From NCBI GenBank assembly GCA_050012855.1, contig JBEKGJ010000026.1, positions 1 through 64,000 of the forward strand: DNA of 64,000 nucleotides, written 5' to 3'. Positions 42,546-52,732 of this stretch are shown here, one piece after another (positions within the stretch are counted from its first letter, which is position 1; every line of letters begins with the position of its first letter). Under the pieces are notes generated by a model, which saw nothing but the letters and a program-made list of their open reading frames with translations, was not told the DNA's origin and ran no database searches. The stretch is from JAJXZJ01 sp050012855. GTDB taxonomy: Bacteria > Verrucomicrobiota > Verrucomicrobiia > Limisphaerales > J093. Made by a program: the position numbers and the translations under genes.

Positions 42546-44438
42546 ATGAAACTAAAGATTATCCCAATCATCAGCGTGTTGATTCCGCTATGGCTTCCGG
42601 TTTCCGGCAGCGGAGCCGAGCTGGGGACACGCCAGCAGACAATCAGGCCGCTCGCCCTGCTGACGAACACGCTGGAGATTTCCCTGTCAGCCGTCTCCAA
42701 TTACGCGATCTACGATTACAGTGCATGGCAGTTGGGGCCCGGCGAAAACGAGGGACAGAGACTCGACCTGATGACCAACGGTTACGCGGGAGCAACCAAT
42801 GCGGCGCGGCTTTTGTCTTACTTCTCCATGACCGACGTCCATATCACCGACAAGGAATCCCCGGCCGAGTCGCTCTATGTCGGTTGGAGCGCGCCTTTTG
42901 GCGCAGGTGGTTTATATGCGTCGGCCTATTCGCCGATCGTCCTCTCCACAACCCATGTCCTTGATGCCGCCGTCAGGACCGTCAATGCCGTGCATCGTCT
43001 GACCCCGTTCGATTTCGGCATTTGTCTCGGTGATGTGGCCAACAACTCCCAGTATAATGAGCTCCGATGGTTTATTGATGTCATGGACGGACAGTCTATT
43101 ACGCCCAGTTCCGGCGCGCACCTCGGTGCCACGAACATTGACTATCAGATGCCCTATCAGGCCGCCGGTCTCAACCGCTCCATCCCTTGGTATCAGGTTA
43201 TCGGCAACCACGATCAGTTTTGGATGGGCACCTACTACCCGGACGACAAACTTAGGAACGGCTTGGTCGACACCAATATTCTCAACATCACCACGAACTA
43301 CCTTCCATTGAATATGGATGGGACCGGCCAGTATGTTGGCGTTGTCGACGGAACCACACCCTACGGCGTCGTGATCAAAGGAGGGCCGACGAACCTCTAT
43401 GCGACACCCCCGACCGTCGTCGCCGACACGAACCGCCACACCCTCACGATGGCTACGGCTTCGAACACCATTTCATGCGCGAATTTCATGAGCGAATTCT
43501 TCAATACCGCATCATCCCCGGCGGGGCACGGATTCACGCAAGGCAACATTCAAAGCAATTCGGCCTGCTATTCATTCGAGCCGCTGACGAACATACCTAT
43601 CAAGGTGATCGTGCTCGATGATACTTGTAAAACGATCATCTCTAACGGCGGACCCATTTCCGGCTTTGGCTGGATCGACGCGGCACGCTACGCCTGGCTC
43701 ACCAACGAACTTCAGATGGGTCAGAACTCGAACCAACTCATGATTCTCGCGTGTCATATCCCCATCAATCCGCAAACAAACCTCTTCGAGACGAACAACG
43801 CCAGCCAGCAATTCTGGGTCACTAATCAGGCGTCATTTCCCGGTTTTTACACCGAAGCGCAAATGATCGCCACACTCCACAACTATCCCAATCTCATCCT
43901 GTTGATGGCAGGGCATCGCCATATGAACGTCGTGACACCGCAACCGTCACCTGACCCGACCAATCATCCGGAATACGGCTTCTGGGAAGTTGAGACCCCA
44001 TCGTTGCGGGATTTCCCTCAACAATTCCGCACCTGGGAAATCCTCCGCAACAGCGACAACAGCATTTCCATCCTGACGACCGATGTTGATCCCGTGGTCG
44101 AGCCGGGATCGCCTGCGGACAAATCGCGCGGATATGCCATCGGTGCCGCGCGAATATCCGGCGGCAAGGCCTCCTTCACCGATACAAGTTCACATGCGTA
44201 TAACGCGGAGCTGGTCAAGCAATTGAGCCCCGCCATGCAGACGAACATCGCCCGTTACGGAGGGCCGCTGGGACACCATGTGGCCATTGATGGCAGCGAG
44301 ACAGGAGCCGTGATCAATTTCCTCGGTGAATTGCAGTCCGCGGACACCCTGTCCGGACCATGGAACGACGTTACAATTGTCAGCCCATACACGGTATCGG
44401 CTACGAACGCTGCAAAGTTCTATCGCGCAGCCGAGTAA
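42546..44438 (+). CDS. Secreted metallophosphoesterase, first copy (630 aa)
   Basis: After a signal peptide (MKLKIIPIISVLIPLWLPVSG) the calcineurin-type metal motifs follow in order: SMTDVHITD, CLGDVANN, VIGNHDQFW, LACHIPINPQ and AGHRHMNVV. The length and the insert between motifs fit the RPA4764-like family of bacterial phosphoesterases. A C-terminal tail with LQSADTLSGPWNDV and ending FYRAAE is a short beta domain typical of secreted proteins of this lineage (inference). It is closely related to 46398-48341. The substrate is unknown; phosphate scavenging is likely. Confidence 0.88.
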   Translation: MKLKIIPIISVLIPLWLPVSGSGAELGTRQQTIRPLALLTNTLEISLSAVSNYAIYDYSAWQLGPGENEGQRLDLMTNGYAGATNAARLLSYFSMTDVHITDKESPAESLYVGWSAPFGAGGLYASAYSPIVLSTTHVLDAAVRTVNAVHRLTPFDFGICLGDVANNSQYNELRWFIDVMDGQSITPSSGAHLGATNIDYQMPYQAAGLNRSIPWYQVIGNHDQFWMGTYYPDDKLRNGLVDTNILNITTNYLPLNMDGTGQYVGVVDGTTPYGVVIKGGPTNLYATPPTVVADTNRHTLTMATASNTISCANFMSEFFNTASSPAGHGFTQGNIQSNSACYSFEPLTNIPIKVIVLDDTCKTIISNGGPISGFGWIDAARYAWLTNELQMGQNSNQLMILACHIPINPQTNLFETNNASQQFWVTNQASFPGFYTEAQMIATLHNYPNLILLMAGHRHMNVVTPQPSPDPTNHPEYGFWEVETPSLRDFPQQFRTWEILRNSDNSISILTTDVDPVVEPGSPADKSRGYAIGAARISGGKASFTDTSSHAYNAELVKQLSPAMQTNIARYGGPLGHHVAIDGSETGAVINFLGELQSADTLSGPWNDVTIVSPYTVSATNAAKFYRAAE

Positions 44439-44546
44439 GAGCGATCTTGGGAGAGTAGGTGTGACTGTAATTAAACATTAGCCAAATGATGCCGACTGTT
44501 GACAATTTAGAATCAAACGTTGAAAAACACAAATCAAGGTAGTGCT

Positions 44547-46244
44547 GTGAATCCGATCACTCCAAATATCGAACCCAAACCATCAAGCCAACGCCGAAAA
44601 AAAGTTGCCGGAGGTTCCCTTAAAGTGGTTCTGACAGGTCTATTGCTTGCCGTTGCCATCGAGAATCCTGTCCTGGCGCAGACGATTAAAGCGGTGGATG
44701 ATGGCACAGTTCTTAAAGAAATCATTCTCTTTGGCCGTCACAGCATACGCTCCGCCATAACTGCCACAAACAGCTTGAACCAGTGTTCAGCGAATCCTTT
44801 CCCCGACTTTGTCGGGGTCCCAGTCGGCTACCTGACCCCGCACGGACACCAGGCGGCAGGATTGCTCGGCTCGTACTTCCACGATTATCTGCTCCACGAA
44901 GGGCTTCTGACGGGCGACACCAGTTCCGATCTGGCTCACTCGTATTTCCGCGCCAATGTCATTGAGCGCTCCTACATGACCGCTGCCAGCTTCGGGGCGG
45001 CGTTGATCCCGGGTGCAAACATACCGGTTCACACCTATAACCCGACGAACCTCGCCGTCGCCGACCCGGTTTTTGATCCCCTTTTGGCAGGGTTCGCGAC
45101 CGTTGACCCGGTGCGCGCCTTGACCGAAGTTCAAGGGGTCTTCGGCAGCGGAACAAACCTGGCGTCCGCCTACAGCGGCGAGCTTTCCCTCATCAGTAAA
45201 GTGCTCTATCCGCCAGGAACACAGCCCCTCTATCCGGGAACATCGCCCACAAACAACGCCCCACCAGGCTCGTTTGATCCAATCACCGTGCCGATCATCC
45301 TTACTGACAGCGCGCCACTGCCACCGCCACTACCACCGTATTACACGGGAAATGTGATCAATACGGGCGGATTGAATTTGACGGCGGTGGCAGCCGACCC
45401 GTTTGTCATGCAATACGCTGATGGCTTCCCGACCAACGATGTGGGTTGGGGCCGGTTAACGTTGGATGCTCTTTCCCAACAGACCCGGCTTGGCATCCTG
45501 CAAATCAATATTGCCATGCGTCAGCCCTATCTCGACAGGGTGCAGAGCTCGAGCGCCGCCTCCCACATTCTGCGTTCCATGCTTCAGGTCACGGGCGGGG
45601 TGCCGCTTGACGGGGCATTTGGAGACCCCCAATCAGAGGTCCTTGTGATTATCAGTTCCGACGGCTATGTGGCGGGATTGGCGGGACTGCTGGACATGCA
45701 CTGGTTGCTTCCCGGCTATCAACCGGACTTCTGCGCTCCTGGAGGGGCGCTCGTTTTTGAACTGCGACAAGTAAGAGCGACTGGACAGTATCTGGTTCGC
45801 GCATTCTATACCGCACAAACCTTCGACCAACTGCGTAATCTGACCCCGCTGACCCTTGAGGAGCCACCGGCAACCATGCAGCTTCTTATTCCAGGCGGCA
45901 GCAATTCAGCCACGAATTTGGACGTCAATTTTAGCACCTTCAGTAATCTGATGAACGAAGCAATTGGCCTGGAATATGTGCAGCCTTTCGAGGAAGAGAA
46001 TCCGCCTGGCGTATTAGACCCCTACACCGCCGACAATCCGACAAACATCACGGCCAGCGTCAGCGGCAAAACGCTCACGATCGCGTGGCCGGCCGATCAT
46101 CTGGGTTGGATTCTGCAAGCCCTAACTAATGACTTGAGCGCCGGCCAGTGGTTTGATTTGCCCGGCAGCAGCGACGTCAACTCGGTGGCCATCTCCATAA
46201 ATCCAGCCAACCCGGCGGTATTCTATCGACTAAGTCGGCCATGA
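44547..46244 (+). CDS. Secreted histidine acid phosphatase-like protein (about 565 aa)
   Basis: Past a basic N-terminus and hydrophobic signal (LKVVLTGLLLAVAIENPVLA) lies ILFGRHSIRSAI, the RHxxR active site of branch 2 histidine phosphatases (phytase-like). The usual second HD motif is SSDGYVAGL here, so the proton donor keeps Asp but loses His. The C-terminus (WFDLPGSSDVNSV, ending FYRLSRP) is a tail domain like that of the neighbours. GTG 44547, with aagg seven bases upstream, is preferred over TTG 44520. It lies between two metallophosphoesterase copies. Confidence 0.8.
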   Translation: MNPITPNIEPKPSSQRRKKVAGGSLKVVLTGLLLAVAIENPVLAQTIKAVDDGTVLKEIILFGRHSIRSAITATNSLNQCSANPFPDFVGVPVGYLTPHGHQAAGLLGSYFHDYLLHEGLLTGDTSSDLAHSYFRANVIERSYMTAASFGAALIPGANIPVHTYNPTNLAVADPVFDPLLAGFATVDPVRALTEVQGVFGSGTNLASAYSGELSLISKVLYPPGTQPLYPGTSPTNNAPPGSFDPITVPIILTDSAPLPPPLPPYYTGNVINTGGLNLTAVAADPFVMQYADGFPTNDVGWGRLTLDALSQQTRLGILQINIAMRQPYLDRVQSSSAASHILRSMLQVTGGVPLDGAFGDPQSEVLVIISSDGYVAGLAGLLDMHWLLPGYQPDFCAPGGALVFELRQVRATGQYLVRAFYTAQTFDQLRNLTPLTLEEPPATMQLLIPGGSNSATNLDVNFSTFSNLMNEAIGLEYVQPFEEENPPGVLDPYTADNPTNITASVSGKTLTIAWPADHLGWILQALTNDLSAGQWFDLPGSSDVNSVAISINPANPAVFYRLSRP

Positions 46245-46372
46245 TCAACGACCACTATGAAGAATTGCAGTCCGCCGACAGTTTGCTCGGACCGTGGAAC
46301 GACGTTACGAACCTCAGTCCATGCGCGATTTCTGTTACGGAGGCTGCGAAATTCTACCGCGCCGCCGAGTAA
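46241..46372 (+). pseudogene. C-terminal remnant of a third metallophosphoesterase copy
   Basis: In frame with the taa at 46370-46372 the sequence reads ELQSADSLLGPWNDV and ends AAKFYRAAE, almost the same as the ends of the two full copies. At its left edge atgatcaacg matches gtgatcaac of the full genes. It begins at the stop of the histidine phosphatase gene, with no start or catalytic part. Confidence 0.85.
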
Positions 46373-46397
46373 TTGCCCTCTTGGGCAAAAAGCGAAT

Positions 46398-48341
46398 ATG
46401 AAACCTATGAAGCTAAAGATTATCACAATCATCAGCCTTTCCATTCCCCTATTGCTTCCGGTTTCCGGAAGCGGAGCCGAGCTGGGGACACGCCAGCAGG
46501 CGATCGCGCCGGTCGCCGTAGCGCTTTACACGCCACCGATTTACCCGTCGGACGTCGCCGCATACGCGGTCTATGGCTACAGCGCGTGGCAATGGGGTCC
46601 CGGCGAGGACGAGGGCCGGAAGTTCCTGACGCCAGCCGAATCCACGACCGCAACCAATACGGCGCGGCTTTTGTCTTTCTTCTCCATCAGCGACATTCAT
46701 ATCACCGACAAAGAATCCCCAGCCCAAGTGCCCTACTTCGGTTGGGACGCGCCGTTTAACGGTTGGTTCACGCCTTTTGCCCCATCACCTTCTCTCTTTT
46801 CCCAAGCCTATTCGCCGGTCATGTTCTCCACACCCCAAGTTCTTGACGCCGCCGTCAGGACCATCAATGCCGTGCATCGTCTGACCCCGTTCGATTTCGG
46901 CATTTCGCTCGGCGATGTTTGCAACTCCTCCCAGTATAACGAACTCCGATGGTTTATTGATGTGATGGACGGAAAGTATATCACGCCCAGTTCCGGCGCT
47001 CACCTCGGCGCCACCAACATTGATTATCAGATGCCCTTTCAGGCCACCGGCATCGACCGCTCCATTCCTTGGTATGAGGTCATCGGCAACCACGATCAGA
47101 TGTGGATGGGCATCCACTACCCGACCGACAAAATCCGTGCGGCGCTGATCGGCACCAACATCCTCAACATGTTCACCAACGTCTTTTTCCCCAATAGCAC
47201 AGATCTTACCGGTGAGTATATGGGCGTTGTCGATGGGACCACACCCTACGGCTACGTCATCAAAGGCGGGCTGACGAACAATTTCCCGGTGCCCCCGACC
47301 GTCGCAGCCGATTCGAACCGCCACACTCTCACGACGACGAACTCCTCGACTACGAATTTTATGAGTGAATTCTTCAATACCACATCGTTGCCGGCGGGGC
47401 ACGGATTTACGCAGGCCAACATTGAGAGCAATTCGGCGTGCTATGCGTTCGAACCGATGACGAATGTGGCGATCAAGGTAATCGTGCTCGACGATACCTG
47501 CAAAACGACTATCCCGGACGAGGTGCTGGAAGCGGAGCTCGCACCGGTCATCGGACAGTCACTTGCCCAGTTGCTCTCATCGGTTTATGCTGGCTACGGC
47601 TGGATCGACCAGGCACGCTATTCCTGGCTTACCAACGAACTGCAGATGGGGCAGGATTCGAACCAGCTCATGATCGTCGCGTGCCACATCCCCGTCAATC
47701 CGCAAACAGACATTGGCAATCCGAAACCAGTGGGACAGTTCTTCCCACCTAACTATCAAACCGAGACGAACCTGATTGCCACACTCCACAACTATCCGAA
47801 TCTCATGCTTTTGATGGCGGGGCATCGCCATATGAACGTGGTGACACCGCAACCGTCACCTGACCCGGCCCATCCGGAATACGGCTTTTGGGAGGTCGAA
47901 ACGGCCTCGCTGCGGGACTTCCCCCGGCAGTTCCGCACCTGGGAGATCCTCCGCAACAGCGACAATACCATTTCCATCAAGACGACCGATGTCGATCCCG
48001 TGGTCGAGCCCGGGTCGCCGGCGGCGAAATCGCTCGGTTACGCCATTGGCGCCTTCCGGATATTTGGTAACGGTGCCCTCGACGATACATCGCCGCATAC
48101 CTATAATGCGGAGCTGGTCAAGCGATTGAGCCCCGCCATGCAGACGAATATCGCCGGTTACGGAGGACCGTTGGGTCATCGCGTGTCCATCGAGAGCAAC
48201 GGGACTGGAGTGGTGATCAACTTCCTCGGGGAATTGCAGTCCGCGGATACCATCCTCGGACCGTGGAACGACGTTACGAACACCAGCCCATGCTCGGTGT
48301 CGGCTGCGAGCGGAACGAAGTTCTACCGCGCAGCGGAGTAA
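46398..48341 (+). CDS. Secreted metallophosphoesterase, second copy (647 aa)
   Basis: Start ATG 46398 gives MKPMKLKIITIISLSIPLLLPVSG, a signal peptide nearly identical to the first copy. The same metal motifs appear: SISDIHITD, SLGDVCNSS, VIGNHDQMW, VACHIPVNPQ and AGHRHMNVV. Identity to the first copy is high along the whole length, with an extra insert near residue 375. The C-terminal tail ends FYRAAE. Tandem copies around a phytase-like gene suggest a phosphate-release unit expressed outside the cytoplasm. Confidence 0.88.
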   Translation: MKPMKLKIITIISLSIPLLLPVSGSGAELGTRQQAIAPVAVALYTPPIYPSDVAAYAVYGYSAWQWGPGEDEGRKFLTPAESTTATNTARLLSFFSISDIHITDKESPAQVPYFGWDAPFNGWFTPFAPSPSLFSQAYSPVMFSTPQVLDAAVRTINAVHRLTPFDFGISLGDVCNSSQYNELRWFIDVMDGKYITPSSGAHLGATNIDYQMPFQATGIDRSIPWYEVIGNHDQMWMGIHYPTDKIRAALIGTNILNMFTNVFFPNSTDLTGEYMGVVDGTTPYGYVIKGGLTNNFPVPPTVAADSNRHTLTTTNSSTTNFMSEFFNTTSLPAGHGFTQANIESNSACYAFEPMTNVAIKVIVLDDTCKTTIPDEVLEAELAPVIGQSLAQLLSSVYAGYGWIDQARYSWLTNELQMGQDSNQLMIVACHIPVNPQTDIGNPKPVGQFFPPNYQTETNLIATLHNYPNLMLLMAGHRHMNVVTPQPSPDPAHPEYGFWEVETASLRDFPRQFRTWEILRNSDNTISIKTTDVDPVVEPGSPAAKSLGYAIGAFRIFGNGALDDTSPHTYNAELVKRLSPAMQTNIAGYGGPLGHRVSIESNGTGVVINFLGELQSADTILGPWNDVTNTSPCSVSAASGTKFYRAAE

Positions 48342-48478
48342 TGGCGCAAAGGGTCCCGAGTTTTGACACAATTCTTGCGCGCGGTGGGTCCGCACGGTGG
48401 TTAAGACGATTTTTCCTTCACGCGACGGCTAAAACGTTCCGTGCGGATGACGGCGCGTTGGCGCAGGCCGCGGACAAC

Positions 48479-48544
48479 GCACCGGTTTGGCTTTGCCGAT
48501 CGCGAATTTTTCCACGAGCCGCGCCCGCGTGCAACGTCCTTGCG
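48479..48544 (+). repeat. 66-base direct repeat, right copy
   Basis: This matches 41770-41835 at about 56 of 66 positions in the same orientation. It lies in the 244-base convergent gap between the second metallophosphoesterase and the alpha-galactosidase-like gene, closing the 6.7-kb cassette. Confidence 0.75.
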
Positions 48545-48585
48545 GCATCAATCAGCGCATGGTTCGAGGAGAACGCGGAACCGCC

Positions 48586-51171
48586 TCATTTGGCCTGATA
48601 GCGCACCACCAGGCTGGCGCCGCGCTGCGGCAGGCGCAGTTCAAAATCGGACACCAACTCGCGACCGGTCATCGTCCGATGGGTCCGCTGGCGGTTCTCG
48701 TCGCTGAACTCGACCAGGTAGCGCCGGACCGGCGTCAGGCCGCGCAACCCCGTTTGCAGGACCGGATACGGACACTCGCTGCGCCGAAAGGCGAGCACGA
48801 TGCCGGCATCGAGATCAGCCCGATGCAGTTGCCAGGCGGCCAGGGTGTCGTTGCTGATCGAGGCGCGGGTGAGCGGATAGAAGTCGCCGTACCAGAACTT
48901 CTGGTTCTCCTTGACCTCGGCCAGCGCGGCCCGGGCTTCGGTGACGGAAAACTTCTCGTTCAGATAATCGAACTGGGTGATGGCGCCACCCGTGGCGGTG
49001 CTGCGTAGCGTGTAAGCTTTCGGTTCCCATGCACACGCGGTGAAGAGCGGAACGTATTCAGTCAGGCCGAGCGCCTGCACTTGGTCCCAGTCCGCGTGGC
49101 CTGGTCCACAGCCGGTGTCGCTCCGCCAGAGCGGGACGGAGCGCATCAGGGTTTCCAGGTCAATCCGCCGCCCGCCGCTGGCGCAGTTGTCAATCCAGAG
49201 TCCCGGATGCCGCGCCCGCAACTCATCCCACATCGCGTAATGGCCCTCCACGTAGCGAATCTCCGTGATGCCCTGCCGGTCGGGCGCGTCCGCATGGCGC
49301 CAGAAATCCAGCGGGTCCAGGTTGAAATCGTTGCGATAGACATCGAGGCCGAACTCGGTGATCCGCTGCGACAACAAGTCCGTCAGCCAGCGGCGCGCCG
49401 CCGGTTCGTTGAGCTTGAACAAACCGCCGTTCGTGCCGCCGAACACGTACTCCGGATGCTCCCGAGCGATCTGGGTGCCCGCGGCCACGCGCTCGGGTTC
49501 GAACCAGAGGAGAAACTGCAGGCCCGCCCGATGAGCGGCATCGCTCACCGGCTTGAGGGCGTTCGGGAAACTCTTCGGCTTGCAGAACCAGTTGCCGACG
49601 CCGTTTGGGAAACCACCCTCGAACCACGCCGCGTCGAACCAATGTGTGTCAGCACCGAGGTCATGCGTGGCCTGGACCGCGCGGAGTTGGCCGGCCTCCG
49701 TGCTCCACTCGGGACGCGACCAACTGTAGCGGTCGAAGCACTGCGAGGCGACCGGCAGGCGCAACGGCCGGCCGTCCAGCCGCGGCACGTACTCGAAAAG
49801 CAGGAGACGACGGAAGCGGTTATGGGCCGCGAGACGGTCGCCTTTCCACGGCATCACCAGGATGCGCGGCGTGCGGATCTGTTCGCCGGGACGCAGCCGG
49901 AGGTGCGTTTTCTCCATGCCGGCTTGCAGTCGCGTGGGGCCCGTAGCCGACCGGTCCAGTCGCGCCGCCCACTGCCCGGACCAGCCGATGGCCGTGATGA
50001 GGCCTTCGTCGCCGTACTGCACGTTGAAGAATGGGAAGGTCTGGTTCGAGGGCCGGCCACCGACCGGAGCGAAGGCCAACGACTTGCCCGGTTCCAGTGT
50101 TGTGTCCACCGGCAGGAACGACTGCTCGCCGCAAACGTCGCCGCTGATCTGGTGCAACACGGTTGGCCTGGCGGAATAGCCCGTGCGCAATTGGGCGTCG
50201 AGCGCCTGGACGTTCTCCAGGATCGGCGTGTCCTGCGCTCCGGTGTTTTCAAAATGTAAAACCCACTCGACCGCGGCATAACGCGTGAACGCCGTGACCG
50301 CGGCGCTGACCCGCAGTCCGGTCCGCGCGTCGGCCCATTGCGTCGTGTGAAGGATGCGACCGTTCTCCACCTTCGTCTCCACGCTGCGCTTCCAACGCGG
50401 TAACAATTCGGCCGAAGGAACACCATCGTACACGAATGAGAACGGAGGGGTGCCCGCGATGAACGGTATCCGGTCCTCGTCCGCCCACGCGATCCGGCCG
50501 CCCTCCAGCATCACCCGCGCGTCCGCCCAATCCGCTTGGTCCCAGCCCGGACCGTCGGGCGTCGAGTCCACCTTGAGCGTGAGGGCCGATGTGCTGCCAG
50601 GCAGGGCCACGTCCACCGGCGCCGGCGCATCGCCGCCTTTCAGCGTCGGCGTGCGGAAAACCTCCTTGCCCCCGACCTCGACACTGAACTGCGCCGACCC
50701 GCGTTGGCCCCCGGTGTCCGCGTTGTTGTCAATGCCGGCGAAGGCATGAAAACCCGTCGCGCCCGGTGGCAGGTGGAGCACGATCTCGCTGTTCGCGTGC
50801 GTACCGAGCCCGTGCGCGAATGCCCGCGCGCCGATCCGGATCGGCGTATCAATGCAGGACTGGCCGAAGCGCAACACGCTGTAATCCTGCCGGCGCACTT
50901 CGACGCCTACGACCGACTCGCGTCCTGGCGGCTTCGCCCCCGTGAAAGCGACGGTGGCCCAGTCGCTGACTTCCCGAACCTCGGCCGCGCCCGCCATGAC
51001 CGCGTCCTGCGGCGCGTCCGTCGGAATATCGTTTTCGCTCAGCGCCCAACCGCGCACAGCGATGACCGCGCAGGCCAACGCCAGCAGACTCGACCGCATG
51101 AATGAGGACGAACCCACCGTCCGCAGGTGCGTCGTGGCCGGCGTGGCAAGAGTATGTTTCGGCTGAAGCAT
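48586..51171 (-). CDS. Secreted alpha-galactosidase-like GH36 enzyme with NPCBM domain (861 aa)
   Basis: A hydrophobic signal follows Met25 (MRSSLLALACAVIAVRG). An NPCBM carbohydrate-binding domain lies at about 60-205 (AHGLGTHANSEIVLHLP). Next come a beta-sandwich and a TIM barrel with YRNDFNLDP (nucleophile Asp near 614) and WIDNCASGGRRIDLE (acid/base region near 660), as in melibiase-type enzymes. It probably releases alpha-galactose or a related sugar. ATG 51171 or 51099 may be used; the latter gives a typical signal peptide. It shares strand and theme with the GH5/DUF4838 genes beyond the phosphatase cassette. Confidence 0.85.
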   Translation of the reverse strand: MLQPKHTLATPATTHLRTVGSSSFMRSSLLALACAVIAVRGWALSENDIPTDAPQDAVMAGAAEVREVSDWATVAFTGAKPPGRESVVGVEVRRQDYSVLRFGQSCIDTPIRIGARAFAHGLGTHANSEIVLHLPPGATGFHAFAGIDNNADTGGQRGSAQFSVEVGGKEVFRTPTLKGGDAPAPVDVALPGSTSALTLKVDSTPDGPGWDQADWADARVMLEGGRIAWADEDRIPFIAGTPPFSFVYDGVPSAELLPRWKRSVETKVENGRILHTTQWADARTGLRVSAAVTAFTRYAAVEWVLHFENTGAQDTPILENVQALDAQLRTGYSARPTVLHQISGDVCGEQSFLPVDTTLEPGKSLAFAPVGGRPSNQTFPFFNVQYGDEGLITAIGWSGQWAARLDRSATGPTRLQAGMEKTHLRLRPGEQIRTPRILVMPWKGDRLAAHNRFRRLLLFEYVPRLDGRPLRLPVASQCFDRYSWSRPEWSTEAGQLRAVQATHDLGADTHWFDAAWFEGGFPNGVGNWFCKPKSFPNALKPVSDAAHRAGLQFLLWFEPERVAAGTQIAREHPEYVFGGTNGGLFKLNEPAARRWLTDLLSQRITEFGLDVYRNDFNLDPLDFWRHADAPDRQGITEIRYVEGHYAMWDELRARHPGLWIDNCASGGRRIDLETLMRSVPLWRSDTGCGPGHADWDQVQALGLTEYVPLFTACAWEPKAYTLRSTATGGAITQFDYLNEKFSVTEARAALAEVKENQKFWYGDFYPLTRASISNDTLAAWQLHRADLDAGIVLAFRRSECPYPVLQTGLRGLTPVRRYLVEFSDENRQRTHRTMTGRELVSDFELRLPQRGASLVVRYQAK

Positions 51172-51268
51172 GGGCTGAGTTTACGCCGACGGAGAACCGC
51201 GTGAACAAGAAAGCGAAACCGCCGTGGCGCGATTCGAGTCCACCCCGGCGATGGGAGTTGCGGCCGCG

Positions 51269-52732
51269 TCAGGGCGCCAGCGATTGGGCGGCAAAATTCG
51301 TCAGCGTGAGCAACTGGTCCGGCAGCACCCCCAACCACAACATGCCGACGATGCAAAAGCCGAGGGCCCAGCGCATCGGACGGGATACTTCAATGGCTTC
51401 CGAAGCGGGCTGCGCCGCCGTCTCCGCCGGCCAGTACATCGCGCGAATCACCCTGAAGTAATAATAAAGGGAGATCACCACACCGATCACGGCCACGCCG
51501 GTCAGCACGTAGAGCCACGGCTCCGCCGCCGCTGCGGTCAACGCAGCCTTGAGCAGAAGGAACTTACCGACGAATCCGGCCAGCGGGGGCACGCCGGCCA
51601 GTGACACCATCGCGAGCGCCAGCGTGGCCGCCAGCAAGGGCGAGCGCTCGTGCAGCCCCGCCAGCGACGTCAGGTCGTCCTGGTCCCGGTTGGTGTGCCG
51701 GAGCGCGACGCAGATGACCGCGAAGGCGCCCAGCACGCTGAACAGGTAGCCGGCCAGATAGTACAGGATTGCGCTCACACCTTCGCGGCCCAGCGTCGCC
51801 ACGCCGAGCAGCAGGAAGCCCGCGTTGGCGATGCTCGAGTAGCCCAGCAGCCGCTTGAGATTCCGCTGCGGAATCGCGCACAGGACGCCATACAGGATGG
51901 TGAGGGCGGCGAGGACGATGAACAGGCGCTGCCAGCGCTGGCCCAGTGCCGGCACCCCCAGGAACAACACGCGCAGCAGCAGGACAAAACCGGCAGCCTT
52001 CGAGCCGACCGCCAGAAACGCCGTCGTTGGCGTCGGCGCGCCTTGATAGACATCGGGCGCCCAGATCTGGAAGGGCACGACCGCGATCTTGAAGCCCAGG
52101 CCGACGAACACGAGCAGCAGGCCTGCCTGGAGCAGCGGGCTGTCGAGCCAGACCGGCGCGCCTTCCGCGATCCGGGCAAAGTTCATCGTGCCGACGACGC
52201 CGTAAACGAGCGCGATGCCGTAAACCAGGAAGGCCGAGGACAGCGCGCCGAGAATCAGGTATTTCACGCCCGCTTCGAGCGAGGCGGTCCGCCGGCGCTC
52301 GAAACTCGTCAGCACATAGAAGGTCACCGTGATCAATTCGAGCGCGACGAACAGCAGCGCAAAATCATTGGCCGACGCGGCGAACATCATCCCGGCCAGC
52401 GCGAACAGGGTCAACGCGTAGTACTCGGCGACGCCGTTCTCGAAACGGTCGGCAAACTCCACCGACATCACCAGCACCAGCACCGCCGCCAGCAGAAAGA
52501 AACGATGGAAGAACAGCGCAAAGTCGTCGAGGACGATCATGCCGTTGAACGCGGGAACCGGCCGGGCGAGGACGATGGCAAAGCTGGCCAGAAACACGGC
52601 GCCCACGGCGATGGCCGCAGCGTAACCGAGGCTGCGCTTTTGCGCGGGCGGCGTCCAGAGATCGAGGAGCAGGAGCGCGAGCCCGGCCAGCACCACCGCG
52701 GCTTCGAGGCCGATGGCGAGGAAATTGTTCAT
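51269..52732 (-). CDS. nuoN: NADH-quinone oxidoreductase subunit N (487 aa)
   Basis: This is an antiporter-like membrane subunit of complex I with about 14 spans. LLFVALELITVTFYVLTSF, the Lys/Pro region VVPFQIWAPDVYQGAPTP and LLGYSSIANAGFLLLG identify NuoN. It forms part of the proton-pumping arm. ATG 52732 overlaps the nuoM stop by four bases; the longer frame upstream is a nuoM shadow. It is the last nuo gene. Confidence 0.93.
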   Translation of the reverse strand: MNNFLAIGLEAAVVLAGLALLLLDLWTPPAQKRSLGYAAAIAVGAVFLASFAIVLARPVPAFNGMIVLDDFALFFHRFFLLAAVLVLVMSVEFADRFENGVAEYYALTLFALAGMMFAASANDFALLFVALELITVTFYVLTSFERRRTASLEAGVKYLILGALSSAFLVYGIALVYGVVGTMNFARIAEGAPVWLDSPLLQAGLLLVFVGLGFKIAVVPFQIWAPDVYQGAPTPTTAFLAVGSKAAGFVLLLRVLFLGVPALGQRWQRLFIVLAALTILYGVLCAIPQRNLKRLLGYSSIANAGFLLLGVATLGREGVSAILYYLAGYLFSVLGAFAVICVALRHTNRDQDDLTSLAGLHERSPLLAATLALAMVSLAGVPPLAGFVGKFLLLKAALTAAAAEPWLYVLTGVAVIGVVISLYYYFRVIRAMYWPAETAAQPASEAIEVSRPMRWALGFCIVGMLWLGVLPDQLLTLTNFAAQSLAP

